Positions 44,846-54,098 are shown, counted from the stretch's first letter. The stretch is DNA of 57,545 nt from an uncultured Chloroflexota bacterium (GCA_902786265.1 CADACE010000034.1:1-57545), one strand, 5' to 3'. Notes: generated from the letters alone by a model not told the origin. Numbers and translations are program-made.

Positions 44846-45664
44846 TCAGTATCCCAGACCGGAAAGCCACTGGGCGACGCTTTCTTTTACACTGTCCTGT
44901 CTGTTCTGGCAGTCATTTCCGCGGATGGCAAGGCCGGTTTTCACTTCTGCGTTCGGACAGACGGATGCGAGTTTTCTGTCGAAACCGGAAAGTCCGCTGC
45001 CTTCATGGGTGGAAAACGGGATCAGCTTTTTCCCGCTGAAATCGTTATTTTCAAAAACCGTGTACATGATCATCGGCCAGTCACCCCACCATACCGGGGC
45101 GCCGATAAATATCGTTTCATATTGGGACAGATCAGGCTGATTCTCTTTGAGATATTCAGGCCGTGCATTTACATTCTGTTCCTGCTTCGCAACATCCGTC
45201 AGGGCATTATAGGTCATGGGATAATGGTCGTCCACCGGCAGCACTTCGAAAAGATCGGCACCGGTCTGTTCCGCGATCATCTCCGCGACGATGGCGGTAT
45301 TGCCTTTATCGATCACACCGACCGTATACTGCTCACCGGTGCGGGAAAAATAGATAACAAGGATGTCAGTCTTCGTTTCAGGGAGTTCCCGGGCGGGGAT
45401 CGTTTCCGCCTGTTCCGAAGGAACCGTTTCAGCATCAGGCTGAATTTCTTCCGTGATTTGCTCCGCAGGGGCGGCTTCCGTATTTGATGTTACCGGAACC
45501 GCAGTGCTTTCCGCGGTTTCAGCAGGAATGGTGTCCTGCGCAGCGGCTGTGACAACTTCGCCCGCAGTATTACCTGATTTTTGCGCAGGCATGGAACAGG
45601 CTGCGCAGCTGACAAACATCAGGAAAACAAGAATAAATGATAATTGTTTGAATAATAATTTCAT
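44846..45664 (-). CDS. Flavodoxin lipoprotein
   Basis: A 272-residue lipoprotein. The N-terminus (LSFILVFLMFVSCAACS) has a lipobox-like end at Cys, followed by a low-complexity Ala/Glu/Thr/Pro linker of about 65 residues, then a flavodoxin with YFSRTGEQYTVGVIDKGNTAIVAEMI, GAPVWWGDWPM and FSTHEGSGLSG. It would be a membrane-anchored, outward-facing flavodoxin on a flexible stalk. The start at 45664 follows GGAAAGG. It is last in its operon. Confidence 0.87.
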   Translation of the reverse strand: MKLLFKQLSFILVFLMFVSCAACSMPAQKSGNTAGEVVTAAAQDTIPAETAESTAVPVTSNTEAAPAEQITEEIQPDAETVPSEQAETIPARELPETKTDILVIYFSRTGEQYTVGVIDKGNTAIVAEMIAEQTGADLFEVLPVDDHYPMTYNALTDVAKQEQNVNARPEYLKENQPDLSQYETIFIGAPVWWGDWPMIMYTVFENNDFSGKKLIPFSTHEGSGLSGFDRKLASVCPNAEVKTGLAIRGNDCQNRQDSVKESVAQWLSGLGY

Positions 45665-45741
45665 CAAACCTTTCCAACAAATATTTTGAAATCAGAATCC
45701 GCCAGGTCCGCGGTGTCCGCAGACTTCATTCCATTATCCCT

Positions 45742-46311
45742 TTATTTGAAAAATCCGCTGACACCGCCAAGCACGAGCCGGTTCGTCAGATGGATCACTT
45801 CTTCCAGCGGCAGCTTTTTCCCGTCCTCGACCCACTGCCGGTACGCGTTCAAAACCGCGTTATTGATAAACCCCATCAGCAGCTTTTTTTCATAATCGGA
45901 CAGATTCTGATATTTGGCAGACTTTGACCATCCGGCTTCATTGACATTTTCGACCATATCATCCCGGATCACGTGATAAGGCTGGCTGCAGGTGATCTTT
46001 TCATAGGCGAGTCCCTGTTCGGCAGAATACAGGAAAAATTCACGGTTGACTTTGTCCAGATCCTCCGGCAGTTTCAAGTCTTTGATGCGTTCGAGATAGG
46101 AAGAAGACAACTCCGCCTGCATTTCAGCGAGCAGGAAATCAAGAGTCTCGTAATAATGATAGAAGGTCTTCTTATTGATCCGGGCTCTGTCGCACAGTTC
46201 TTTCACCGTGATTTTGTCGTAATCCTTTTCGCAGATCAACTCATCAAATGCTTTTTTGATGCTTTCGATCGTTTTGACGACCCGCAGATCTTCATTGCCT
46301 TTCAGGATCAT
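45742..46311 (-). CDS. TetR family regulator of the second flavodoxin operon
   Basis: A 189-residue TetR-type regulator: KTIESIKKAFDELICEKDYDKITVKELCDRARINKKTFYHYYETLDFLLAE is the helix-turn-helix region. It lies in the middle of the operon, behind the aldo/keto reductase gene by 30 bases. It probably controls the promoter at 47771. No operator could be located with confidence. Confidence 0.87.
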   Translation of the reverse strand: MILKGNEDLRVVKTIESIKKAFDELICEKDYDKITVKELCDRARINKKTFYHYYETLDFLLAEMQAELSSSYLERIKDLKLPEDLDKVNREFFLYSAEQGLAYEKITCSQPYHVIRDDMVENVNEAGWSKSAKYQNLSDYEKKLLMGFINNAVLNAYRQWVEDGKKLPLEEVIHLTNRLVLGGVSGFFK

Positions 46312-46341
46312 AAGAAAACCTCCCTTTCGTTTGTATTCAGC

Positions 46342-47184
46342 CTACGCCTTTTCGAATTCCGGACGCCATGCGGCGAAGGAAGCAAGCATTTCATCGGTAC
46401 GGGTATAGTAGCGGACGCCCTTGTCGAGTTTCGCGATTTCCGCCATTTCCTCATCCGTGAGCCGGAAGTCGAGGATATCGAGGTTATCTTTGATATGCGC
46501 GGTGTTTTTGCTTCCGGGGATCACGACAAAGCCCATCTGCGTATGCCAGCGAAGGATGACCTGGGCGGGAGTCTTCCCGTATTTCGCGCCAAGCTGCGCG
46601 AAGACCGATTCATTCAATAGCGATTTGTCTCCGTGACCCAGCGGATACCAGCTCATGAGTCTGATGCCGTATTTATCCAGTGTTTTCCGCAGTTCGGTCT
46701 GCGTGAAGTAAGGATGGGCTTCCACCTGGATAAACTGCGGGATGATTTCCCATTTCGTTTCCAGTTCCGCGATGTATTTCCCTTCAAAATTGGAAATACC
46801 GATCGACTTCGCTTTGCCTTCCCGATAAGCCTTTTCCAGCTGACGATAACCGGCGAGCCAATTCCCGGCTGGCTGGTGGATGTAAAGCAGGTCCACATAG
46901 TCCACGCCCAGACGCTCCAGTGTCTGATCGACCGCGTTTTCATTTTCATATTCACTCGGCCAGAGCTTGGTCGAAAGGAAGATATCTTCCCGTTTTACCC
47001 CGCTGTCCTTCATGCCGCGTCCGACAGCGCGTTCGTTCACATAGGCATTGGCGGTATCAACAAGAGAATATCCCATTTTCAGCGCTTCCCGGACGCTGTT
47101 TTCCGCGTCCTGAGGGGCAAGCATGAAGGTCCCGATCCCGATCACCGGGCATTCCAGCGCATTGTTCAAAGTAACTTTTTCCAT
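46342..47184 (-). CDS. Aldo/keto reductase
   Basis: A 280-residue aldo/keto reductase of the AKR5-like, 2,5-diketogluconate-reductase-like group. Catalytic residues are Asp and Tyr in SLVDTANAYVNERAVG, Lys in LSTKLW and His in LLYIHQP. The C-terminal cofactor stretch is VVIPGSKNTAHI. Cytosolic. It lies ten bases after the flavodoxin gene and is probably NADPH-linked; substrate unknown. Confidence 0.92.
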   Translation of the reverse strand: MEKVTLNNALECPVIGIGTFMLAPQDAENSVREALKMGYSLVDTANAYVNERAVGRGMKDSGVKREDIFLSTKLWPSEYENENAVDQTLERLGVDYVDLLYIHQPAGNWLAGYRQLEKAYREGKAKSIGISNFEGKYIAELETKWEIIPQFIQVEAHPYFTQTELRKTLDKYGIRLMSWYPLGHGDKSLLNESVFAQLGAKYGKTPAQVILRWHTQMGFVVIPGSKNTAHIKDNLDILDFRLTDEEMAEIAKLDKGVRYYTRTDEMLASFAAWRPEFEKA

Positions 47185-47194
47185 GAATTATTCT

Positions 47195-47716
47195 TTACAT
47201 CAACCCATTAGATTTCAGCCATTGTTCGATCTGCGGTTTTGAATCCGCAACTGCGCTGCCGCGGATGGCAAGCCCGTCCTGAACCTTTACTCCGCGGCAA
47301 ACCTGGCGGATATCCCGTGCACTGGCGCCCATCCCGCTGCCTTCATTGGTGCAGAGCGGCAGGATGAACTTTCCGGAAAAATCAAAATGCTCCAGGAAGG
47401 TAAAGACCGCCATCGGCATGGTGCCCCAATAGTTCGGGTAGGCAACGATGACCGTATCATAAGCGTCGATCGACTCCGGCATGGAGACCAGTTCCGGTCT
47501 TGCTTTGGAACGCAGGTCCGCCCTGGCTTCATCAATACAGGCTTTATAAGTTTTGGAATAGGGCTTCACCATCTCGATTTTGAACACATCCGCGTCAATC
47601 AGTTCACGGATCTTGCCGACAGCGATTTCGGTATTGCCGACTTCAGCATAGCGCATGGAACCGCCGAAATAGTTTTCATCCGCTCTTGAAAAATATGCGA
47701 TCAATGTCTTTGCCAT
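47195..47716 (-). CDS. Cytosolic flavodoxin, first gene of the second operon
   Basis: A 173-residue flavodoxin: FMN loop region YFSRADENYFGGSMRYAEVGNTEIAVGKI, with a long insertion before the loop residues as in the lipoprotein flavodoxin; then AYPNYWGTMPM and CTNEGSGMGAS. No signal peptide. AGGAGG lies before the ATG. It is adjacent to the aldo/keto reductase gene. Confidence 0.88.
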   Translation of the reverse strand: MAKTLIAYFSRADENYFGGSMRYAEVGNTEIAVGKIRELIDADVFKIEMVKPYSKTYKACIDEARADLRSKARPELVSMPESIDAYDTVIVAYPNYWGTMPMAVFTFLEHFDFSGKFILPLCTNEGSGMGASARDIRQVCRGVKVQDGLAIRGSAVADSKPQIEQWLKSNGLM

Positions 47717-47770
47717 TTTGGTTTCCTCCTTCGGTTAATGCAACTTAAGTTTCTTATTTTCTATATATAG

Positions 47771-47799
47771 ATTATAGCAATTTTCAAAACGCATTTCAA
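47771..47799 (-). promoter_or_regulatory. Promoter of the second flavodoxin operon
   Basis: Minus strand -35 TTGAAA (47794-47799), 17 bases, -10 TATAAT (47771-47776). It is about 55 bases before the first gene. The rest of 47717-48067 shows only the patatin terminator. Confidence 0.7.
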
Positions 47800-47929
47800 T
47801 GGGCAGTTTCAGGAATTTTGTTACTTAGGCAACCATTTTCACAAAAGGGTTGCTTATTTATCGAAGACACGATCCAAATTTCATATATTGAAAGCCCGGA
47901 ATATGATCATTTTGTCTGTATTCTGAATG

Positions 47930-47950
47930 AAAAACGCCTCTTCCGAGGCG
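47930..47950 (-). terminator. Terminator of the patatin operon
   Basis: Stem CGCCTC/GAGGCG (47935-47940 with 47945-47950) with a short loop, followed by TTTTTCATT on the minus strand. It lies about 120 bases after the patatin stop. Confidence 0.7.
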
Positions 47951-48067
47951 CTTGCTGATTTTTATTCAGATTCTGAAAATTACTGCTTCATGAGACGGGG
48001 GCTGACATTCCATGCTTTACCGATCCGTTTGCCTGATACATAATATCCAGGCTATAACCGGCAAAAA

Positions 48068-49006
48068 TCAGCACCCGGAGTTATTTTCTGACAAATATTT
48101 CCGTATCTGATCCAATGCAGCAAGACAGTCATTCCATCCGAGCCAGTACAAATCGCCCAGCTTTTCCAAATCTCCTTCAACGCGGGAAACCGTCACAATT
48201 GCGGAAGGCGCAAAGCGCAGGAGTTTGCCTTCATTATTCAGTGTTTCGATCTCATCGCACTGCCGGTTGTAATCTTCAGAACTGTTTTCAAGTTTTTTGG
48301 CAAACGCGGGATACTTTCTGTAAAACCTGCGCGCGGGTGAGGGCTTTACCTTCTTACGGAACAAAGGATCTCTGGTCCGAATAACGATGATCTTCTCATA
48401 CCCCTGATCGATTGCCCACTGATACGGGATCTTGCAGGAACATCCGCCGTCAAAATGAGGCACACCGTCGATCATCACCATGGGTGAAATATACGGCATC
48501 GTAGCGGAAGCCCGGATGGCCGTTATGATATCACTGCATTTGCCTTTTTCAAAATAAGTGGTTTCTCCCGTCAGGCAGTTTGTTGTTACCGCGATGAAAC
48601 GCCTTTCCGGATCGTCAAACCGTTCCCGGTCCAAGGGCTCGAAAATGCCGCGCTCTTCCGTAAGGAATCCGACATCCAGAAAGCTTCGGCTGTGGATCAT
48701 AGCCTTCGCGCCTACGTAGCGGCTGTCGTGACGGAAACCGAGGTTGATCCTTGCGGAACGCCCGATCTGACCGGAGACATAGTTCATCCCGCCCAGCGCA
48801 CCCGCAGATACGCCGATCACACAGCGCATGTTGATGTCATGAACCATCATCGCGTCAAGAAATCCCTGCGTATATAATCCGCGGAAGGCACCGCCTTCCA
48901 GAACAAGGCACCCCTCCGTTATCAGGCTGCCGGCTGTTCCTTTGGGGATCTCTGTGATACGGGAATAAACCTTATTTGTTTTATGGGATTTCAATTTTTC
49001 AAACAT
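48068..49006 (-). CDS. Patatin-like phospholipase
   Basis: A 312-residue patatin-fold acyl hydrolase: oxyanion stretch GGAFRGLYTQG (38-48), nucleophile GVSAG (Ser), and Asp in DGGCS, forming the Ser-Asp dyad. It belongs to the bacterial YjjU-like group that lacks a signal peptide. It would release fatty acids from lipids or other acyl esters. It is the last gene of the ArsR-headed operon, 12 bases behind tag. Confidence 0.92.
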   Translation of the reverse strand: MFEKLKSHKTNKVYSRITEIPKGTAGSLITEGCLVLEGGAFRGLYTQGFLDAMMVHDINMRCVIGVSAGALGGMNYVSGQIGRSARINLGFRHDSRYVGAKAMIHSRSFLDVGFLTEERGIFEPLDRERFDDPERRFIAVTTNCLTGETTYFEKGKCSDIITAIRASATMPYISPMVMIDGVPHFDGGCSCKIPYQWAIDQGYEKIIVIRTRDPLFRKKVKPSPARRFYRKYPAFAKKLENSSEDYNRQCDEIETLNNEGKLLRFAPSAIVTVSRVEGDLEKLGDLYWLGWNDCLAALDQIRKYLSENNSGC

Positions 49007-49018
49007 TTTTCCCTCATA

Positions 49019-49639
49019 TCAGGCTTTTTGCATAGATGCTTCATTATCAGGATTCATTCGAATCACCGGATACTTTTCGTTAATTTTATGAAAGCAGGAG
49101 CAATCGGCTGCATGATCATTGATGAGTCCACAGGCCTGCAGGTGGGAATAGATCGTCACCGGGCCGATATATTTGAAACCGTGTTTCTTCAGATCTTTGC
49201 TGATCTTTTCCGAAAGGCCATTGCTGACCGGGATCTTTCCCTCCGGGTGTCCTTCATAGACAATGGTCTTCCTGTCCGTATAGCTCCACAGATAATTGCA
49301 GAAACTGCCGAATTCATCCCGAATCTTTCGATAACACCGAGCATTATTGATAACCGCACGAACCTTTCGTTCTGATTTCAGCATACCTTCTGTATTGAGG
49401 ATACGCTGTACATCATCTTCTCCGTAAGCGGCGATTTTATCATATTCAAAGTTTTCAAAACACTGACGGAATATCTCTCGTTTCTTCATCATCAGCCCCC
49501 AGGAAAGGCCGCACTGCAGACATTCCAGCGTCAGATGCTCAAACATCCGGCGGTCATCAGCATGTACCGGAATGCCCCATTCATTGTCGTGATATTTTCT
49601 GTCGGCATCATTTGCAAAGACCCGGTCACAATGTCCCAT
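49019..49639 (-). CDS. tag: DNA-3-methyladenine glycosylase I
   Basis: A 206-residue base-excision repair glycosylase of the Tag family. The N-terminal YHDNEWGIPVHADDRRMFEHLTLECLQCGLSW stretch contains the base-pocket Glu and Trp, and the helix-hairpin-helix-like FKYIGPVTIYSHLQACGLINDH contains the zinc ligands together with Cys4 and His. The start at ATG 49639 has GGAGG upstream. It removes 3-methyladenine from DNA. Confidence 0.93.
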   Translation of the reverse strand: MGHCDRVFANDADRKYHDNEWGIPVHADDRRMFEHLTLECLQCGLSWGLMMKKREIFRQCFENFEYDKIAAYGEDDVQRILNTEGMLKSERKVRAVINNARCYRKIRDEFGSFCNYLWSYTDRKTIVYEGHPEGKIPVSNGLSEKISKDLKKHGFKYIGPVTIYSHLQACGLINDHAADCSCFHKINEKYPVIRMNPDNEASMQKA

Positions 49640-49650
49640 AAATTCCTCCG

Positions 49651-50313
49651 TCAAACACTTTCAAAACTGTCTCTGATCCGGTTTTGTATTTCATCGTCCG
49701 GGATGGTATCGTCCAGGATAATGGAAACCCAGCATTTCTTATTCATGTGGAATGCTGGATAGTACCCCTTCACGGTAAGGATCTCATTGATCTTTCCGCT
49801 GTCCGCCTTTACGTTGATCACTTCAACATCTCCGCGGTATGAAGCATCGGGATCAAGCTTATACCGGGGAACACTCCCCATCACCGCGAACCATTTTTTG
49901 GTTCCTTTCAGACGGTATGCAGCATAGGATGGGATGTTCGGCCAAAGAAATTCCGGGATCCTTTCATATGTCTCGTAGATATGATCGCAGATCCGCCGCG
50001 CCTGTTCGGAGTTGTAATACCGGTTGCGGCTGCATTTTTCCCGGATATCCAGAAGGAGATCGATGAATTTCTGCCGGATCCCGGCACTGTACCCTGCCGC
50101 GTTTTCAAAGCGGTAATTCACATACTCATCTTCTGCCGCCAGATCCATGATCCTGCCCCGGATCGTCCCGTCATACTCGATGACGATCTCAAACCGATCC
50201 TCCGGCAGCGGTTTTTTATAAATCAATCTGTCCTTTTCCGATTCAAAACCGTAGTCAAGCAGTCTGTCCGCCAGAATGAGGCAGTTGGAAAAAGTTTCGC
50301 TTTCGATGCTCAT
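49651..50313 (-). CDS. MmcQ/YjbR-like protein
   Basis: A 220-residue protein; the last 105 residues match the MmcQ/YjbR fold (YRLKGTKKWFAVMGSVPRYKLDP ... INVKADSGKINEILTVKGYYPAFHMNKKCWVSIILDDTIPDDEI). The N-terminal half is the variable extension seen in many Firmicutes homologues. The fold resembles CyaY, and DNA binding has been suggested, but function is unproven. The start at 50313 follows AAGGAGAG. Confidence 0.82.
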   Translation of the reverse strand: MSIESETFSNCLILADRLLDYGFESEKDRLIYKKPLPEDRFEIVIEYDGTIRGRIMDLAAEDEYVNYRFENAAGYSAGIRQKFIDLLLDIREKCSRNRYYNSEQARRICDHIYETYERIPEFLWPNIPSYAAYRLKGTKKWFAVMGSVPRYKLDPDASYRGDVEVINVKADSGKINEILTVKGYYPAFHMNKKCWVSIILDDTIPDDEIQNRIRDSFESV

Positions 50314-50323
50314 GAAGCTCTCC

Positions 50324-50677
50324 TTAATCCCCGCTGCGGTTCGGTAATTGAGCACATATGTCAACCGCCTGAAGCAGCGCGTTGCTCAATCTGCAGAAGG
50401 AGACCATATCCGGATCAAGATAATAATAGGTCATCCGCCCTTCCTTACGCATCTTTACGATCCCGACGTCTTTCAAAATCTGGAGATGGTGGGAAACTGC
50501 CGGGCGTGACAGATTGGTCCTTGCCGTGATGTCCGGGACACGTGATCCGTTATAGTCCATCCGTATCATTTCAAGAATAATGTGCTGGCGGGTCTCATCG
50601 CCGATCGCAGTAAGCGTTTTCCGGCAGGCTTCAAAGTTTTCAGCCAGATTCTCAATTTCATAATAGATTTTTTCCAC
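50324..50677 (-). CDS. ArsR family transcriptional regulator (GTG start)
   Basis: A 117-residue winged-helix regulator: LTAIGDETRQHIILEMIRM, then NLSRPAVSHHLQILKDVGIVKMRKEGRMTYYYLDP (recognition helix and wing). It has no obvious metal-binding cysteine motif in the recognition helix, so it may sense something other than metal. The GTG at 50677 with AAGGAG upstream is preferred over an upstream ATG, because codons before it include the ribosome binding site. It heads an operon with yjbR-like, tag and patatin genes, which it may control. Confidence 0.85.
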   Translation of the reverse strand: MEKIYYEIENLAENFEACRKTLTAIGDETRQHIILEMIRMDYNGSRVPDITARTNLSRPAVSHHLQILKDVGIVKMRKEGRMTYYYLDPDMVSFCRLSNALLQAVDICAQLPNRSGD

Positions 50678-50799
50678 TTTGTGCTCCTTCCGGACGATCT
50701 GTTTACACACATGAACAGTTTATAGCACAAAAATGTCTGAAAGCCACATTTGTAAAGAAAATCGAGACGTATCCAGCAAATAATGATCCGCATAGTCGG

Positions 50800-51099
50800 C
50801 GCCGGGATTTTAAAGCTGCCGTGCGAAAATACCCTCGACCTGATCTTCCGTCTGAACTGCAAAGGCCGGGAAATTTGCGGCAATCGTGAATTTCTCACGC
50901 GGATAGCGGTCAACGACCGTGCGCTTCAGAACAGCCTCGCTGGTTCCGTTGTGATACGCAAAGCTCGTATCAAACAGGTGGATCCGTTCCCAATAAACTC
51001 ATCTGCCATCTGATTCAGCTGATCAAAATCAATGTTTGTGGGGCCTCCGCCGATTACCGGCAGACGTATATATCCAAACCCCAATTATCCCTGAGACAT
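50800..51099 (-). pseudogene. Remnant of an aldo/keto reductase
   Basis: Starting at ATG 51099 and reading the minus strand through an in-frame stop at the fifth codon and at least one frameshift near 50985, the pieces LGFGYIRLPVIGG, FDQLNQMADEFI, LFDTSFAYHNGTSEAVLKRTVVDRYPREKFTIA and FPAFAVQTEDQVE recreate the first third of an aldo/keto reductase (active-site Asp and Tyr included). The rest is missing. A dead duplicate in a region rich in such genes. Confidence 0.6.
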
Positions 51100-51115
51100 A
51101 AAATTTCTCCTCTGT

Positions 51116-51964
51116 TTATCCTTGCAGTTTATACACCCCCGTGCGGATCGAGGCGATCACGCCGCCGTCGATCAAAAGGTCCGTACCGGTGATGAATCCG
51201 GCATGTTCCCCAAGCAGAAAAGCGCCGGCTTCCGCGATCTCATCGGAGGTCCCGCAGCGTTCCGCTGCAGAGGAATCAACCATTTTCTGATAGCCTTCCC
51301 CGGCAGCCGCGAATTCATCGTAAGCGAGCGGCGTGACGATGACACCGGGGCTGATGGTATTGATGCGGGCTCTTCTTTCTTTCCATGTGGTGGCAGCAGC
51401 CTTCTGTGCCTGAAGATGGTTGACCCGTTTGGCGATCATATACGCGATACCGGAACCCTGCATGGCGGTCTCCCGGATAAACGGAAGGTCCATCAGCTTT
51501 TCGGTCGGCGTGTTCAGGATCTCCAGCTCGATCTCGTTCGGGATGGGGAACATATACCCCGTCTGGCTGGAGATAATGAGACCCGCACCGCCTTTCGCCA
51601 TCACTTTGCCGAACGCGTCAACGGCATAACCGGTCCCGACCATGTCCAGGGCGAGAATATGCTCCGGTTTCGCCTGGTTCGGCGAGGCTCCGGCGGTATC
51701 AATGAAATACATCACATCGCCGAGCGCGGCTGCCTTTTCCGCGAATGCTTCGACGGATCCTTTCTCCAACGCGTTTACGACCATGGTCTCCGCGTCATAA
51801 CCGCTGTACTGAAAATCATGGGATACCCTTTCCAGGTTCTTTTCGCTGATATCACCCAGCAGGATCTTTTTCCCCGCGGCGATCCGCCTCACGATGGCGG
51901 TTCCCATGCTTCCCGCGCCGAGCAGCGCGATCACTTCTTTCTTTTCGTTTCTGTCAAAAATCAT
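51116..51964 (-). CDS. Short-chain dehydrogenase/reductase
   Basis: A 282-residue SDR-type oxidoreductase. The N-terminal nucleotide loop is ALLGAGSMGTAI (a GxGxxG form less usual for SDRs), the catalytic YxxxK is YMIAKRV, and the C-terminal TGTDLLIDGGVIAS is family-typical. It has an insertion between the dinucleotide fold and the catalytic helix and probably prefers NAD(P). It follows the exported aldo/keto reductase gene by 24 bases. Confidence 0.85.
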   Translation of the reverse strand: MIFDRNEKKEVIALLGAGSMGTAIVRRIAAGKKILLGDISEKNLERVSHDFQYSGYDAETMVVNALEKGSVEAFAEKAAALGDVMYFIDTAGASPNQAKPEHILALDMVGTGYAVDAFGKVMAKGGAGLIISSQTGYMFPIPNEIELEILNTPTEKLMDLPFIRETAMQGSGIAYMIAKRVNHLQAQKAAATTWKERRARINTISPGVIVTPLAYDEFAAAGEGYQKMVDSSAAERCGTSDEIAEAGAFLLGEHAGFITGTDLLIDGGVIASIRTGVYKLQG

Positions 51965-51988
51965 CTTTCATCCTCCTTTGTTTTTGCA

Positions 51989-52906
51989 TTAATAATCCGC
52001 GAAGCGTCTGTCGCGTTCAAGTGCTGTCATTTCCGCCATTTCTTCACCGGAAAGTTCAAAATCCCAGACGTCATGGTCTTCAATGATGTGCTGTTCATTG
52101 GATGAACCGGGGATGCAGATGTTTCCGGCCTGCAGATGCCAGCGGATGATCACCTGCGCTGAGGATTTGCCGTGGGCAGCCGCGATGCTGCTGATGGTCG
52201 GGTCATTGAACAACGTCTGCGTATTGCCCCGGCCGCCCAGGGGAAACCAGCTTTCCATGACGGTCCCGTACCGGGCGATATGATCTTTCATCACACCGCT
52301 CTGGTGATAGGGATGCGTCTCATTCTGCAGAAGGGCGGGACGGATGGTGGTCTGATTCACCAGCCGGTCGAAATCTTCCGGCTCGTAAAAGTTTGACAAA
52401 CCGATGGACCTGAGCTTTCCTTTGGCGACCGCCCGTTCCATTGCCTGATATGCCTGAACGTCATTGGATGGCTGGCTATGATGCAGGATCATCAGGTCGA
52501 TATAATCGACTCCGAGCCGTGAGAGGGAAGCATCGACCGCGGCGTCCCCGTTCCCGAAATCGGAAGTCCACATCTTGGTGGTGATGAACACCTCTTCACG
52601 GGTGACGATCCCCTCGCTGATGGCTCTGCGCAGCCCTCTGCCGACCCCGGTTTCATTCCCGTAGATCCTGGCTGTATCGATCAGACGGAAGCCTGCTTTG
52701 AGAGCCCAATAGGTCGAATTCTCCGCCTGGCTGTCGGAAAGGGCAAACATGCCGAGACCGAGGATCGGCATGTCATACCCGCTGTTCAACCGGACGGTTT
52801 TTTGTTCAAAATCAAAAACGGGATAGCCCTCGGCTGCCGAAACGGAACCGGCTGATATGAGGACACACATGACGAATGCTGCCGACAATATGGTTTTCTT
52901 ACTCAT
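51989..52906 (-). CDS. Aldo/keto reductase with a signal peptide
   Basis: A 305-residue aldo/keto reductase of the AKR5-like group, with Asp and Tyr in RLIDTARIYGNETGVG, Lys in ITTKMW and His in LMILHHSQP. Residues 1-24 look like a cleavable signal peptide (KKTILSAAFVMCVLISAGSVSA). This is odd, because the cofactor NADPH is not available outside the cell. It lies next to an SDR gene and an exported SnoaL-like protein gene. The protein could be retained as a membrane protein or use another electron source. Confidence 0.87.
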   Translation of the reverse strand: MSKKTILSAAFVMCVLISAGSVSAAEGYPVFDFEQKTVRLNSGYDMPILGLGMFALSDSQAENSTYWALKAGFRLIDTARIYGNETGVGRGLRRAISEGIVTREEVFITTKMWTSDFGNGDAAVDASLSRLGVDYIDLMILHHSQPSNDVQAYQAMERAVAKGKLRSIGLSNFYEPEDFDRLVNQTTIRPALLQNETHPYHQSGVMKDHIARYGTVMESWFPLGGRGNTQTLFNDPTISSIAAAHGKSSAQVIIRWHLQAGNICIPGSSNEQHIIEDHDVWDFELSGEEMAEMTALERDRRFADY

Positions 52907-52924
52907 TGGGAACTCCTTTTCTGA

Positions 52925-53470
52925 TCACTTTTGTCCGTTGACGGCGATCCATTCACCGTCCCGTTTTTCATAATGATGGGTCCCTTTCATGCGGAAGGTC
53001 CCACGGGCGCCGTAGGCGTTGGCGTTCAGGACGGATGTGAAGGTAATTTCCGCTTTGTCGTTATTTACGCTGATCCGCGGGTTTTCTATGCCGATCGTGA
53101 AATATCTCAGACGCCCCGCGGCGATATCGGCGAAGTATTGCTCCCGGGTCTGCTGCATCCCGCTCATGTGGGTGAAGACCATATCTTCGGAGACGATCTC
53201 CCGCATCGTTTCAAGATCCTCGTCTGTCATCGCCTGGCAGTATTGAGCCTGCCGGTAAAGGACCGCGAGCTCCTCATCGGATAACGACGAAGGATCCGTA
53301 CCTGTAATTTCTACATTGCTGAAGACTGAAAAATCATAATTCATTTTCGTTTCCTCCTTTTCCGGGTCCTGCAGGTTATCCGTCATGACCGCACCGGACT
53401 TCACATTGACGAACCCGCACAGCGCTGTCAAAATGATCAGCATGAATATTTTCGGTAAAGCTTTTCTCAT
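52925..53470 (-). CDS. Exported SnoaL/DUF4440-like protein
   Basis: A 181-residue protein with a signal peptide or N-terminal anchor (ALPKIFMLIILTALCGFVNV) and an NTF2-like domain (residues 60-178: AQYCQAMTDEDLETMREIVSEDMVFTHMSG ... GTFRMKGTHHYEKRDGEWIAVNGQK). The fold is used by small isomerases, hydratases and binding proteins, and the activity cannot be inferred. The start at 53470 has AAAGGA at a suitable distance; the ATG at 53479 lies too close to it. Confidence 0.78.
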   Translation of the reverse strand: MRKALPKIFMLIILTALCGFVNVKSGAVMTDNLQDPEKEETKMNYDFSVFSNVEITGTDPSSLSDEELAVLYRQAQYCQAMTDEDLETMREIVSEDMVFTHMSGMQQTREQYFADIAAGRLRYFTIGIENPRISVNNDKAEITFTSVLNANAYGARGTFRMKGTHHYEKRDGEWIAVNGQK

Positions 53471-53497
53471 TGCGGACATCCTTTCGCGTCAGGCTTT

Positions 53498-54052
53498 TCA
53501 GGATGCCAGGGTTTTGATCACCGCGGCCGGATTGCCTCCGACCACCGTATTGGCCGGCACATCCTTGACCACCACAGCACCGCCCGCGATCACCGCATTT
53601 TCTCCGATATGTACACCGGGCATGATCGACGCGCACGCTCCGATCCAGACGCCGTCTTCAATGATGACAGGTCTGCACCGCAGCACGGAGCGGTTTTCCA
53701 GGTCATGATTGGTCGTCACGATGGTCACCCTAGGACCGATCTGCACATTGTCTCCGATCTCGATCCCTCCGACGGACATCGCCGTGAAACTGTGATTGAT
53801 GAAAACATGCTTCCCGAATGTGATCTGCTTCGGGAAATCGATCTGCAGCGGGGTGAAAAATCCGAGCCCTTCCGGGACCTTTCCGTCGAACAATTCCTCG
53901 AGGGCTCTTCTCTGTTCCTCCGAGCCCGGCTCCGCGTGATTCAGATGGAAGAGAGCCTTATTGGCCCTGTGCAGTTCCGCGATGACCGGCCGGTATTCCT
54001 CGGACCTCATGTCCACCGGCTCTCCGTTTTTCAGTTTTGTATAGATATCCAT
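53498..54052 (-). CDS. Sugar O-acetyltransferase, NodL/LacA-like
   Basis: A 184-residue left-handed beta-helix acetyltransferase. The N-terminal maltose/galactoside acetyltransferase cap is MDIYTKLKNGEPVDMRSEEYRPV, and hexapeptide repeats follow (IGDNVQIGPRVTIVTTNHD, DGVWIGACASIMPGVHIGENAVIAGGAVVVKDVPANTVVGGNPAAVI) with the catalytic His in TTNHD. It transfers acetyl from acetyl-CoA to sugars. The start at ATG 54052 matches the family; the longer frame upstream crosses a dispersed repeat. Confidence 0.9.
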   Translation of the reverse strand: MDIYTKLKNGEPVDMRSEEYRPVIAELHRANKALFHLNHAEPGSEEQRRALEELFDGKVPEGLGFFTPLQIDFPKQITFGKHVFINHSFTAMSVGGIEIGDNVQIGPRVTIVTTNHDLENRSVLRCRPVIIEDGVWIGACASIMPGVHIGENAVIAGGAVVVKDVPANTVVGGNPAAVIKTLAS

Positions 54053-54098
54053 GCTGCCGTCTTCTTTCTGTGTTTGATCGTATCTGTTTATTACGAAG

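Noticed and set aside
51122..52105. A 327-codon plus-strand frame
   Set aside because: Antisense to the SDR and aldo/keto reductase genes, which have clear active-site motifs.
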